Shown here: in pieces, positions 39,807 to 47,549 of the stretch
Numbering within the stretch: the first letter of the stretch is position 1
How the letters are laid out: every line of letters begins with the position of its first letter
Assembly: GCA_013151645.1 (NCBI GenBank)
Contig: JAADHU010000005.1
Span: forward strand, 1-64,000
Reading direction: 5' to 3'
From: Gammaproteobacteria bacterium
GTDB lineage: Bacteria; Pseudomonadota; Gammaproteobacteria; Steroidobacterales; Woeseiaceae
DNA: 64,000 nucleotides
The notes under the pieces: model-generated
Told to the model about the DNA's origin: nothing
Seen by the model: the letters and a program-made list of their open reading frames with translations, nothing else
Database searches by the model: none
Position numbers and translations under genes: made by a program

Positions 39807-40943
39807 GTGCTCGATGACCCGACCAATATACTGCTGTGTGAGCTGCTCAAGCGCCGCTCGGTGACGCCCGACGACGCGGGTTGCCAGCAACTGATCGCCG
39901 GGCGACTGAATGCCATCGGCTTCAGCTGCGAATCCATGCCCTTTGGTGAAGTCAGCAATTTGTGGGCCCGGCGTGGCAATGGCGGGCCGGTACTCTGCTT
40001 CGCCGGACACACCGATGTCGTGCCGGCTGGTCCGGACGGTGCCTGGCAATCCGACCCTTTTTCGCCGACTTTAAAGGACGGAAAAATCTACGGTCGCGGC
40101 GCCGCAGACATGAAATCCGGCCTCGCCGCAATGGTGGTCGCCGCAGAACGGTTCGTCGCCCGCCACCCGGATCATGGCGGCAGCCTCGCCTTCCTGATCA
40201 CCAGCGACGAAGAAGGCCCGGCCAGAGACGGCACACTAAAAGTGGTGCAGGCGCTGCAAGACCGCGGCGAAAGTATCGACTGGTGCGTGCTCGGCGAACC
40301 TTCGAGCCAGCAAACGCTCGGCGATATCGTACGCGTTGGTCGACGCGGCTCCCTGACCGGAAAACTGCGAGTACATGGCACCCAGGGTCATGTTGCCTAC
40401 CCGCAGCTCGCGGATAACCCGATTCGTCGCTTCGCACCGGTCCTCGCGACACTGCTAAACACTACCTGGGATACCGGCAACGCTCATTTCCCACCCACCA
40501 GTTTCGAAGTTGTAGAAATTGAGGGCGGCGCGGGTGCATCCAATGTTATCCCGGGCGAACTGCGCGCACGGTTCAATTTTCGCTATTCCACACAATGGAG
40601 CCATCAAGGCCTGCGCCAGCGAGTCGAAACACTCTTCGAACAATTCGACATCAGGTATACACTGGATTGGCACTTGTCCGGCGAGCCCTTCCTGACCGAA
40701 ACAGGCCAACTTACCGACGCCGTACAACAGGCCGTCATGGAAACAACAGGACTGACAGCCGAACTCTCAACCGGTGGTGGCACCTCGGACGGACGCTTCA
40801 TTTCCCCGACCGGCGCCGCTGTTGTCGAACTGGGCCCGGTCAACGCGTCGATTCACAAAATTGACGAACACGTCGATATCGACGACCCACCCCGCCTGGC
40901 CGACATGTACCTTAGAATCGCAGAACTATTGCTCATCAACTGA
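39807..40943 (+). CDS. dapE: Succinyl-diaminopimelate desuccinylase, 378 aa
   Basis: Zinc enzyme of lysine and diaminopimelate synthesis. Metal and catalytic motifs: CFAGHTDVVPAGPDGAW, YGRGAADMKSGLAAMVVAAE, SDEEGPARDGTLKV (catalytic Glu pair), CVLGEPSS, and STGGGTSDGRFI near the end. I start at GTG 39807, which gives the family's normal length; the frame from 39747 adds an improbable Cys-rich leader. It is the only plus-strand gene inside the phosphate block, divergent from pstS. Confidence 0.95.
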   Translation: MLDDPTNILLCELLKRRSVTPDDAGCQQLIAGRLNAIGFSCESMPFGEVSNLWARRGNGGPVLCFAGHTDVVPAGPDGAWQSDPFSPTLKDGKIYGRGAADMKSGLAAMVVAAERFVARHPDHGGSLAFLITSDEEGPARDGTLKVVQALQDRGESIDWCVLGEPSSQQTLGDIVRVGRRGSLTGKLRVHGTQGHVAYPQLADNPIRRFAPVLATLLNTTWDTGNAHFPPTSFEVVEIEGGAGASNVIPGELRARFNFRYSTQWSHQGLRQRVETLFEQFDIRYTLDWHLSGEPFLTETGQLTDAVQQAVMETTGLTAELSTGGGTSDGRFISPTGAAVVELGPVNASIHKIDEHVDIDDPPRLADMYLRIAELLLIN

Positions 40944-40971
40944 GCGCACGGGTTCGTAGCACGAAGATCTT

Positions 40972-41466
40972 CTATCCAGCCTTGCGCAGATTTGCCCAAA
41001 TACCGAACCCACCCATAAAGACCAGCCCGATCAATACATACGCCGGCATCGACAAGCCAAGAAAAAGCCAGTCAACTGTCGCACATTCACCGGATCCGCT
41101 GAAGATCAGTTTGAGCGCGTCGCTCAAAGGAAAACTGTCAATAATGTAGTCGAATCCGGGTCCGCATGAGGGAACCTTGTCCGCCGGCAGATGCTGCAGC
41201 CACACGTGTCGGCTGGCCACGCCGATACCCGCCCCGGCCGCCAGCACAATCCCGAAAGCGTAGATTCGACGACCCCAACCCTGTGCATTGTGCAACGCGG
41301 CGAGCAGGAAAACGATGCCCAATGCCGTTACAGACATGCGCTCGAAGACGCACAATGGACAGGGCTCCAGCAGCAATTGATATTCGGCATACAGCGCATA
41401 GGCCATCATGGCACTGCAAACAAGAAAGCCCGCGAAATTCAAAAGCCGTGTATTAGGAATGCTCAT
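40972..41466 (-). CDS. dsbB: Disulfide bond formation protein DsbB, 164 aa
   Basis: Inner-membrane quinone reductase that reoxidises DsbA. Four hydrophobic helices. The first periplasmic loop has the CPLC redox pair in LLLEPCPLCVFERM, the second loop has the paired cysteines in VPSCGPGFDYI and GSGECATVDW. Its start overlaps the 3' end of phoU by 14 bases, so translation is probably coupled. No dsbA lies nearby. Confidence 0.94.
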   Translation of the reverse strand: MSIPNTRLLNFAGFLVCSAMMAYALYAEYQLLLEPCPLCVFERMSVTALGIVFLLAALHNAQGWGRRIYAFGIVLAAGAGIGVASRHVWLQHLPADKVPSCGPGFDYIIDSFPLSDALKLIFSGSGECATVDWLFLGLSMPAYVLIGLVFMGGFGIWANLRKAG

Positions 41467-42178
41467 CGTTACCTTGATCGGGTTGTACGTCGGGCAGCTG
41501 AGTATGCCTTACATCGCGCCCCTCAACCATGTAAATGACGTATTCACAAATATTCTTGGAATGATCGCCGATACGCTCCAGAGCCCGGGCAACCCAGGTC
41601 ACATTCATGACACGTTTGATGCTGCGGGGATCCTCCATCATGAAGGTAATGCCCTGACGCGTAATCATTTCGTATTCCTCGTCGACAAGCTCATCTTCGC
41701 GAAGCACGGCATAGGAAGACTCAACATCGAGACGTGCAAATGCGTTCATCGCATCCCGCAACATGTGTAGTACATGATTCCCCAGGTTTCTGAGTTCGCG
41801 GTACGAATCAGCCGGGCGATCCATGGCCGCAAGTTTTGAGGCCAGGAAACCGATTTTCTCGGCCTCATCGCCCACTCGCTCGAGATCGGTGATGGTCTTG
41901 ATGATAGCGACGATCAGCCGCAAATCGCTGGCCGCCGGCGCACGCGTGGCGAGAATACGACTACATTCTTCGTCGATTTCGACCTCGAGATTGTTTACTT
42001 TGTAGTCGTCTTTGGCGACTTTGAGTCCCAACTCGCTGTCGCCGTTGACGATCGCCGCAATCGCCTTTGACAACTGAGTTTCGACAAGGCCGCCCATGGT
42101 TAGAACGCTGTTTCTAAGACCTTCAAGGTCTTCATTGAAACGCTTTGAAATATGGTCTGTCAGGTCGTCCGGTTGCAT
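41453..42178 (-). CDS. phoU: Phosphate signalling protein PhoU, 241 aa
   Basis: Negative regulator connecting the Pst transporter to PhoR. Two PhoU three-helix repeats: RFNEDLEGLRNSVLTMGGLVETQLSKAI and the second beginning near RELRNLGNHVLHMLRDAMNAF. The metal-binding type E-x-x-D sequences EVEIDEECSRILATRAPAASDLRLIVAIIKTITDLERVGDEAEKI and ALERIGDHSKNICEYVIYM are present. It is not in the pst operon but downstream of phoBR on the same strand, after a MITE-like insertion. Confidence 0.96.
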   Translation of the reverse strand: MQPDDLTDHISKRFNEDLEGLRNSVLTMGGLVETQLSKAIAAIVNGDSELGLKVAKDDYKVNNLEVEIDEECSRILATRAPAASDLRLIVAIIKTITDLERVGDEAEKIGFLASKLAAMDRPADSYRELRNLGNHVLHMLRDAMNAFARLDVESSYAVLREDELVDEEYEMITRQGITFMMEDPRSIKRVMNVTWVARALERIGDHSKNICEYVIYMVEGRDVRHTQLPDVQPDQGNDEHS

Positions 42179-42492
42179 AGTCGTTCACCCAAAATTTCTG
42201 TATTCAAATCCCGCTACAGATCCCTCTATAACCCGGGATAGCCACTAGCAGTCTGTTGAAAAAACCATCCATGGTATTTTCATCACCGCAATTCGAAAAA
42301 CGTCGTTTTCGAATCGCTCACATTTTCAATGGCTTGCAGCCATCGAAAATGACGGTACATCCCTGTACCGTTCGCAGCCCGCCGAAAAACGGTGTTTTTC
42401 AACAGGACAGGCCACTAGTTCCCAGTCGACGTAATCCCGGCCAGCTCAGAAATTTCAGGATCGAATTTCGATTTTAGGACGCCAATGTTTCA
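42179..42492. other. phoU-phoR spacer carrying a MITE-like insertion
   Basis: Of the 314 bp, 42241-42418 is the repeat plus its flanking 8-bp duplication. Removing it leaves about 145 bp, a usual spacer. No gene is visible in it. Confidence 0.7.
42249..42410. repeat. MITE-like palindromic element, copy 2, with 8-bp target duplication
   Basis: A 162-bp element with terminal inverted repeats (left CAGTCTGTTGAAAAA; right TTTTTCAACAGGACAG) and the same three internal hairpins as 34200-34360. GCCACTAG stands directly outside both ends (42241-42248 and 42411-42418), which looks like a target-site duplication. No transposase is encoded, so mobility would need an enzyme in trans. Confidence 0.88.
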
Positions 42493-43794
42493 CTAATGTG
42501 ACAGAGTATCACCGGCCTCAATTCGCGTGCGCGGAAAACGGCAAATGAAGCGACTACCGACACCGATCTCACTCAAGATTTCCAACGTTGCATCGTGCCG
42601 GGACAAAACGTGTTTGACGATCGCGAGCCCCAGCCCGACGCCACCGTCTTCCCGGCTCCGACCGCGGTTGACCCGGAAGAACCGTTCGCTCAAACGCGGA
42701 ATATCTTCCCGGTCGATTCCTTCTCCCGTATCTGCAACCGTTAGCTGTCCGCCTTGCGCATCACTGGACCAGGTCAGTGTAATCGTTCCGTCACCCGGCG
42801 TATGGCGAACGGCATTCGACAGGAGATTGGCGATGACCGATTCCATCTCGGTCACGCTACCCAGCAATCGATCACTGGAATGACAGTCGACCATGATTGT
42901 TGGCGAACCCGCTGCGGTCGCCACGGATGCTTGTGCTGTCATCAGCAGAGCACACAGATCGACACGCTCATCTTTTACATTCCGTTCAATCGCTTCCAGA
43001 CGCGACAGCTCCAGCAGTTCGGCGATGATGTTATTCAATCGGTCCGCCTGTTCCTGCATTCGGGCAACGGGTTTCCGCCAGTGTTCAGGCGTTTCGACGT
43101 CCGTCACCAGCGTGTCGAGGTAACCACCGATCACTGTGAGCGGAGAACGCAGCTCATGCGATGCGTTGGCGATAAAATCCCGACGAATCTTGCCGAGTCG
43201 CACGTGTTCTGTGACATCGCGAAGCAACAAGAGATGTTGCTTCGCGCCAAAGGGGACCATCCGGTAATTCAGCCAGCGACCGTCCGCCACCGGTGAGCGC
43301 AGTTCGACGCCGTTTTCGAAATCACTTGAATTCAGGTAAGACGAAAACTTCGGGTCCCGCAGTATGTTATCGACACGGTGCCCGCGGTCCTGGCGAAGCT
43401 TCAGCCCGGCCAGTTCTTCAGCGGCGGTATTGCACGATACAATTTCAAAGGCTGAATTCAGGACAATACCACCGTCGGGCATCGAGTCGATTGAGTGCCG
43501 CAGTTCCTTTACCAGTCGCCGGTAGCGTTTTTTCTGTTTCAGACTGCGACGGTGTAAATAGCCCACCTCGGAGAATATGCCCGACCAGATGCCATTATCG
43601 TAACGCGTACCGGTAAATTGCTTATTGCGAAGCATCTGTTCAAATACGAAGAGTTGCCGTATTTGCCAGCCCAGCGCGATCGCTGTCGCCGCTAACAGGC
43701 CCCGGACGGGATAGTCGTAGCTCCATCCGATGAGGAAGCCGCCCATCAATAACAACGCCAGACCCAGCAGATATTTTCGTCGTGAATCGGCCAT
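42493..43794 (-). CDS. phoR: Phosphate regulon sensor histidine kinase PhoR, 433 aa
   Basis: Membrane sensor kinase of the Pho regulon. Two N-terminal hydrophobic segments (YLLGLALLLMGGFLIGW and GLLAATAIALGW), then a PAS domain (SIDSMPDGGIVLNSAFEIVSCN). The HisKA block is FIANASHELRSPLTVIGGYLDTL with the phosphorylated His. The ATPase has N-box NLLSNAVRHTP, G1 VADTGEGI and G2 GVGLGLAIVKHVLSRH. The ATG at 43794 is preferred to an upstream TTG. It follows phoB by 52 bp. Confidence 0.96.
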   Translation of the reverse strand: MADSRRKYLLGLALLLMGGFLIGWSYDYPVRGLLAATAIALGWQIRQLFVFEQMLRNKQFTGTRYDNGIWSGIFSEVGYLHRRSLKQKKRYRRLVKELRHSIDSMPDGGIVLNSAFEIVSCNTAAEELAGLKLRQDRGHRVDNILRDPKFSSYLNSSDFENGVELRSPVADGRWLNYRMVPFGAKQHLLLLRDVTEHVRLGKIRRDFIANASHELRSPLTVIGGYLDTLVTDVETPEHWRKPVARMQEQADRLNNIIAELLELSRLEAIERNVKDERVDLCALLMTAQASVATAAGSPTIMVDCHSSDRLLGSVTEMESVIANLLSNAVRHTPGDGTITLTWSSDAQGGQLTVADTGEGIDREDIPRLSERFFRVNRGRSREDGGVGLGLAIVKHVLSRHDATLEILSEIGVGSRFICRFPRTRIEAGDTLSH

Positions 43795-43846
43795 CAAACA
43801 GACTCGCAAGCGTCAGTAAGCCGGTCTGTATACTCGAGCCTCATCG

Positions 43847-44536
43847 TCAGGACCCGACCGAAAACCGGTAGCCTGCGCCGCGTACCGTCTGGATATAGGT
43901 ATCGGCCCCGTGACGTTCCAGTGCTTTGCGCAGGCGCCGAACGTGAACGTCGACCGTGCGCTCTTCAACGTAAACATTGGCGCCCCAGACTCTGTCGAGT
44001 AACTGAGTTCGACTGTAGACACGACCCGCATGTGTCATCAGGTGCTTCAACAACCGGTACTCGGTCGGCCCCAACTTAACATTGTCGCCGTTTGCGATAA
44101 CCCGGTGGCCCGCCGTATCCAGTTCAAGACATCCGGCCGATACGGTATCGCCGCCAGCGGCTCGGGAGCGACGCAAGACGGCCTGGATTCTTGCGATAAG
44201 CTCGCGTGGCGCGAACGGCTTGGTCACATAGTCATCCGCGCCACCCTCGAGGCCGGATATCTTGTCTTGCTCTCCCGTTCGCGCCGTCAGCATGATAATG
44301 GCCAGATCTTCGTTTTCCTTGTCCCGCTTCAGCATGCGAGTAAGTTCCAGACCACTCATATCCGGCAACATCCAGTCGATCAGCGCAAGATCGGGACGCT
44401 CATCCGCGAGCAACTGCCGCGCCTCCCTGCAATCTGCCGCCTCCAGCGTCTTGAAGCCGGCACGATCCAGATGGAACGCGATCATCTCCCGGATGGGCGT
44501 TTCGTCTTCGACGATGAGAATCTTGCTTGCGGTCAT
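43847..44536 (-). CDS. phoB: Phosphate regulon response regulator PhoB, 229 aa
   Basis: OmpR-family activator of phosphate-starvation genes. The receiver has the acidic pair in ILIVEDE, phosphorylated Asp in ALIDWMLPDMSG, Thr in IIMLTAR and Lys in YVTKPFAPREL. The C-terminal winged helix reads GPTEYRLLKHLMTHAGRVYSRTQLLDRVWG and ERTVDVHVRRLRKALERHGADTYIQTVRGAGYRF. The start at 44536 is the canonical one. A Pho box about 80 bp upstream suggests autoregulation. Confidence 0.97.
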   Translation of the reverse strand: MTASKILIVEDETPIREMIAFHLDRAGFKTLEAADCREARQLLADERPDLALIDWMLPDMSGLELTRMLKRDKENEDLAIIMLTARTGEQDKISGLEGGADDYVTKPFAPRELIARIQAVLRRSRAAGGDTVSAGCLELDTAGHRVIANGDNVKLGPTEYRLLKHLMTHAGRVYSRTQLLDRVWGANVYVEERTVDVHVRRLRKALERHGADTYIQTVRGAGYRFSVGS

Positions 44537-44614
44537 CACCCTTTGCCTCTGGTCGGGCGCGATCAACACTCGGTCCGCACCGGAGCGTCATTTGCTGGAA
44601 TTACAGCAGCCCTA

Positions 44615-44632
44615 TATTACAGTTCTGTTACG
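44615..44632 (-). promoter_or_regulatory. Pho box upstream of phoB
   Basis: Minus strand CGTAACA-GAAC-TGTAATA: two 7-bp half sites with 4 bp between them, same geometry as the site before pstS and closer to consensus in its second half site. Confidence 0.7.
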
Positions 44633-44671
44633 ACCGAACGGACTATTGGCCGATCCGCTCCGCTGCAACCG

Positions 44672-45367
44672 CTAAATTTTTATCGGCTCGGGTTTGACTG
44701 CCACGTGCATGCGCACGTATTCAGGTACGACCTCATGCGGAGATATCGCACCGTCCGCATGCCAGCCACGCAAGCCCAGCTCGAGTAAAAAACGGGCATT
44801 CGGGTAACAAATATCCACCAGCCCCTGGCGAGCTCGCGCATGGCCCTCAAGCAGTTCGGGATACCGTTGCCAACCTGCGCCTGCGACCAATAGGCTGCGC
44901 TCATCGATAAGGCTATCCAGACTCGCCGTTACCTTGTGCAAGCGGACTTTTCCTTCAGCCACGGGTAAACCCTCCTCATCGCGCACAAAGGATTCGAGGT
45001 AGACCTCATTCATACGGGCATCCTGTGCGATCAACGCACGCGAATCTTCGTGTGTTGCGAAGGCTTCTGCGGCAATGGCCGCCAGCGACGACACGGGTAC
45101 GATCTTGAGACCTGCGCCAAAGGCCATGCCCTGGGCGACGGAGGCGGCAATACGCATACCGATGAACGAGCCAGGGCCGTTGCCAAGAACAATGCAGTCC
45201 AGGTCAGTGAGTTCCATGTGGGCAGCTCGCAAAATCGCCTCAATCATCGGTATAAGAATCGCCGTATGCTCGCGCGGTTTGACGACATGGGAGACCTCGA
45301 TTGTTTCACTCGTCTGCAATGCGACCGAGCAAGCATTGGATGACGTGTCCAGCGCCAGCAAGTTCAC
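44672..45367 (-). CDS. tsaB: tRNA threonylcarbamoyladenosine biosynthesis protein TsaB, 231 aa
   Basis: Partner of TsaD in t6A37 modification of ANN-decoding tRNAs. The ASKHA fold begins LLALDTSSNACSVALQ. HTAILIPMIEAIL and LGNGPGSFIGMRIAASVAQGMAFG are family signatures. The GTG at 45367 overlaps the stop of the upstream helicase gene as GTGA; the longer frame from 45520 lies wholly in that gene. The end VPEYVRMHVAVKPEP is normal. Confidence 0.94.
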   Translation of the reverse strand: MNLLALDTSSNACSVALQTSETIEVSHVVKPREHTAILIPMIEAILRAAHMELTDLDCIVLGNGPGSFIGMRIAASVAQGMAFGAGLKIVPVSSLAAIAAEAFATHEDSRALIAQDARMNEVYLESFVRDEEGLPVAEGKVRLHKVTASLDSLIDERSLLVAGAGWQRYPELLEGHARARQGLVDICYPNARFLLELGLRGWHADGAISPHEVVPEYVRMHVAVKPEPIKI

Positions 45368-47304
45368 CCGACCCGTTCCCTGCTCTCGTGTTGCTCCTCT
45401 GCGGCCTGGTGTGCCTGGAGAAATGTTTTGACAGTATCCGGCGATGCGGTACTTTTCATTGGCTTCAGGCAATTGAGAAACAAACGGCCGTAACTTTTGT
45501 TGCTGATGCGCGGATCGCACAGAACGATCACGCCAAAATCCGCCTGATCGCGCAACAGCCGGCCAGCACCCTGCTTCAGCGACAGTGCCGCCAGTGGCAG
45601 CTGGTGCTCGGTGAATCCATTGCCGCCCTGTCGGCGAACGAACTCAAGTCGTGCCATCATTAAAGGATCGGCGGGTGAAGCAAACGGCAACTTGTCGATG
45701 GCCACAATCGTGAGCGCCGGGCCGCGCACATCAACGCCTTCCCAAAAACTTCCGGTACCCAGCAAGACGGCATTTCCGTGCTCACGAAATTTTCGCAGCA
45801 AGTCGTCACGGGGAGAATCGCCCTGAATCAGTAACGGCCGGCCACGTAAAAGTTTGCGCCGGCCTTTGAACCATTTTCGCGCCGCATTGAGCGCGCGGTG
45901 ACTCGTAAACAGACAAAACACGCCGCCGTTTGTCATACGGGTAAGCGGCATCACCGCTTCCAGCATCCTGGCGGTATGCTCAGGGTCGGCCGGCGCTGGC
46001 AGATCGGCGGGCAGATAAATCAAGCCGTTGTCTTCCAACGCAAATGGGCTGGGAAAAGTGATGCCGGTGACGTCCGGCAATCCCATGCGTTCAGTAAAAT
46101 GACTGAAATCGTCGCCGACCGCGAGTGTCGCGGAGGTAAATATCCAGGCCTGGTCCCCAACGTTAAAAAGTCCGTGCAGGGTCCCGGCGACGTCGAGCGG
46201 TGTCAGATGCAGCCGAAGACTGCGCGGATTCACGTCCAGCCAACGCAAACCGTCCCAGGAATCCTCGCTCACCAGGTGAGCAAGACGCTCGCCGGCTACG
46301 CCCAGCTGCTGATGTAACTTATCGATTTCGGCAGACACCTCGACGAACCCGCCAATGGCCTCTTGCAGCGGCTGAAGTGCGGCTCGCAGTTCGCTGATCG
46401 GCGCCGATATATCATCGAAGACGGTGGCCATTTCGTGGCGACCTTCCTTGCGCGGTGCACTGGCACAAAGCTGGCGCAGCGCAGTCTGCGCCCGGTCGAG
46501 GCGCCGCTGTAACTCCGGCTGATTCATGGGCAAGGTGGCCGCACGTAATTCAGTGAACAGACGTTCGAGTTCACGACTGCCGAGACTAATACCGAAAAAC
46601 TGTGCCGCCAGATCCGGAATCTGGTGAGCCTCATCCAGTATGATCGCCTCGGCCCCGGGCAGGAATTCGACGAAACCGTTCTCTTTCATGGCCAGATCGG
46701 CAAGCAGCAAATGGTGATTGACGACCACGAGATCGGCCTCTTGCGCTGCCCGGCGCGCACGCACGACGTGACACTCTTTATATTCAGGGCATTTCTGTCC
46801 CAGACAGTTGTCGGCGGTCGATGTCACCAGGGGCCAGATAGTGGAATCTTCCGCGACCTCGGTTAACTCAGCGCGATCGCCACTGCCAGTCCGGTACCGC
46901 CACTGGTGCACCGCCTTCAAATCATCGGCAAGACCGGCGTCCTGAACAGTCGTCGCCTCAAGCCGCTGGACACAAAGATAATTGGCACGCCCCTTTAGAA
47001 GGGCCGTCGTAATCGGGCGCCCCACGGCTTTCGCCAGCAAGGGCAGATCGCGATGATACAACTGGTCCTGCAGCGCCTTGGTACCGGTCGAAATGATGGT
47101 CTTCTTGCCGCTCATCATCGCCGGCAGCAAATAAGCAAAGGTTTTGCCGGTACCCGTACCGGCCTCGACCACCAGGTGCTGGTGACCACTAATCGCCTCG
47201 GCCACGGCTTCGGCCATCCACGCCTGTCCGGCACGCGGCTGAAACCCGGGCAATAGATCAATCAACGGACTCGACGGCCCAAAAAATTCGGTCAGAGATT
47301 GCAC
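45364..47304 (-). CDS. YoaA/DinG-type ATP-dependent DNA helicase with iron-sulfur cluster, 646 aa
   Basis: XPD-like superfamily 2 helicase. Motif I is VEAGTGTGKTFAYLLPAM, motif II is DEAH. Four cysteines bracketing an Fe-S site lie at ANYLCVQRL and at NCLGQKCPEYKECH, and motif VI is QGAGRLLRDQADFG. The length and tandem arrangement with tsaB match YoaA, which associates with HolC during replication-fork repair, rather than nuclease-fused DinG. It starts with GTG. Upstream lies palindrome copy B. Confidence 0.92.
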   Translation of the reverse strand: MQSLTEFFGPSSPLIDLLPGFQPRAGQAWMAEAVAEAISGHQHLVVEAGTGTGKTFAYLLPAMMSGKKTIISTGTKALQDQLYHRDLPLLAKAVGRPITTALLKGRANYLCVQRLEATTVQDAGLADDLKAVHQWRYRTGSGDRAELTEVAEDSTIWPLVTSTADNCLGQKCPEYKECHVVRARRAAQEADLVVVNHHLLLADLAMKENGFVEFLPGAEAIILDEAHQIPDLAAQFFGISLGSRELERLFTELRAATLPMNQPELQRRLDRAQTALRQLCASAPRKEGRHEMATVFDDISAPISELRAALQPLQEAIGGFVEVSAEIDKLHQQLGVAGERLAHLVSEDSWDGLRWLDVNPRSLRLHLTPLDVAGTLHGLFNVGDQAWIFTSATLAVGDDFSHFTERMGLPDVTGITFPSPFALEDNGLIYLPADLPAPADPEHTARMLEAVMPLTRMTNGGVFCLFTSHRALNAARKWFKGRRKLLRGRPLLIQGDSPRDDLLRKFREHGNAVLLGTGSFWEGVDVRGPALTIVAIDKLPFASPADPLMMARLEFVRRQGGNGFTEHQLPLAALSLKQGAGRLLRDQADFGVIVLCDPRISNKSYGRLFLNCLKPMKSTASPDTVKTFLQAHQAAEEQHESRERVG

Positions 47305-47389
47305 AGCCGAACTATACAGAATCCCTCAACCAAGTTGCCCGGAATAAATACCGCAAACCCCCGACAAAATGCCCCAACAGACTCGATGC

Positions 47390-47526
47390 TGTGTACCACG
47401 ATCAAGGATACGCGTGGTGAGATCAGTCTCTGAGACCGTGCCCCGCAGGGATGCGGGGCCCGAGCTTACAGGGACGTACTTGCAGCGGGTCTCAGAGACT
47501 GATCTCACCACGCGTCTCCGTAGCAC
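47390..47526. repeat. 137-bp palindromic repeat, copy B (inverted relative to copy A)
   Basis: Arms 47406-47437 and 47488-47519 pair at 31 of 32 positions around a 50-bp core that differs from the copy A core at only two positions. The arm sequences, however, match copy A at only about 23 of 32 positions, with the changes mirrored in the opposite arm. It lies between the stop of the giant surface protein and the start of the helicase gene, both on the minus strand. Confidence 0.9.
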
Positions 47527-47549
47527 TGAAATCCGCTGACTGTTCTCGG

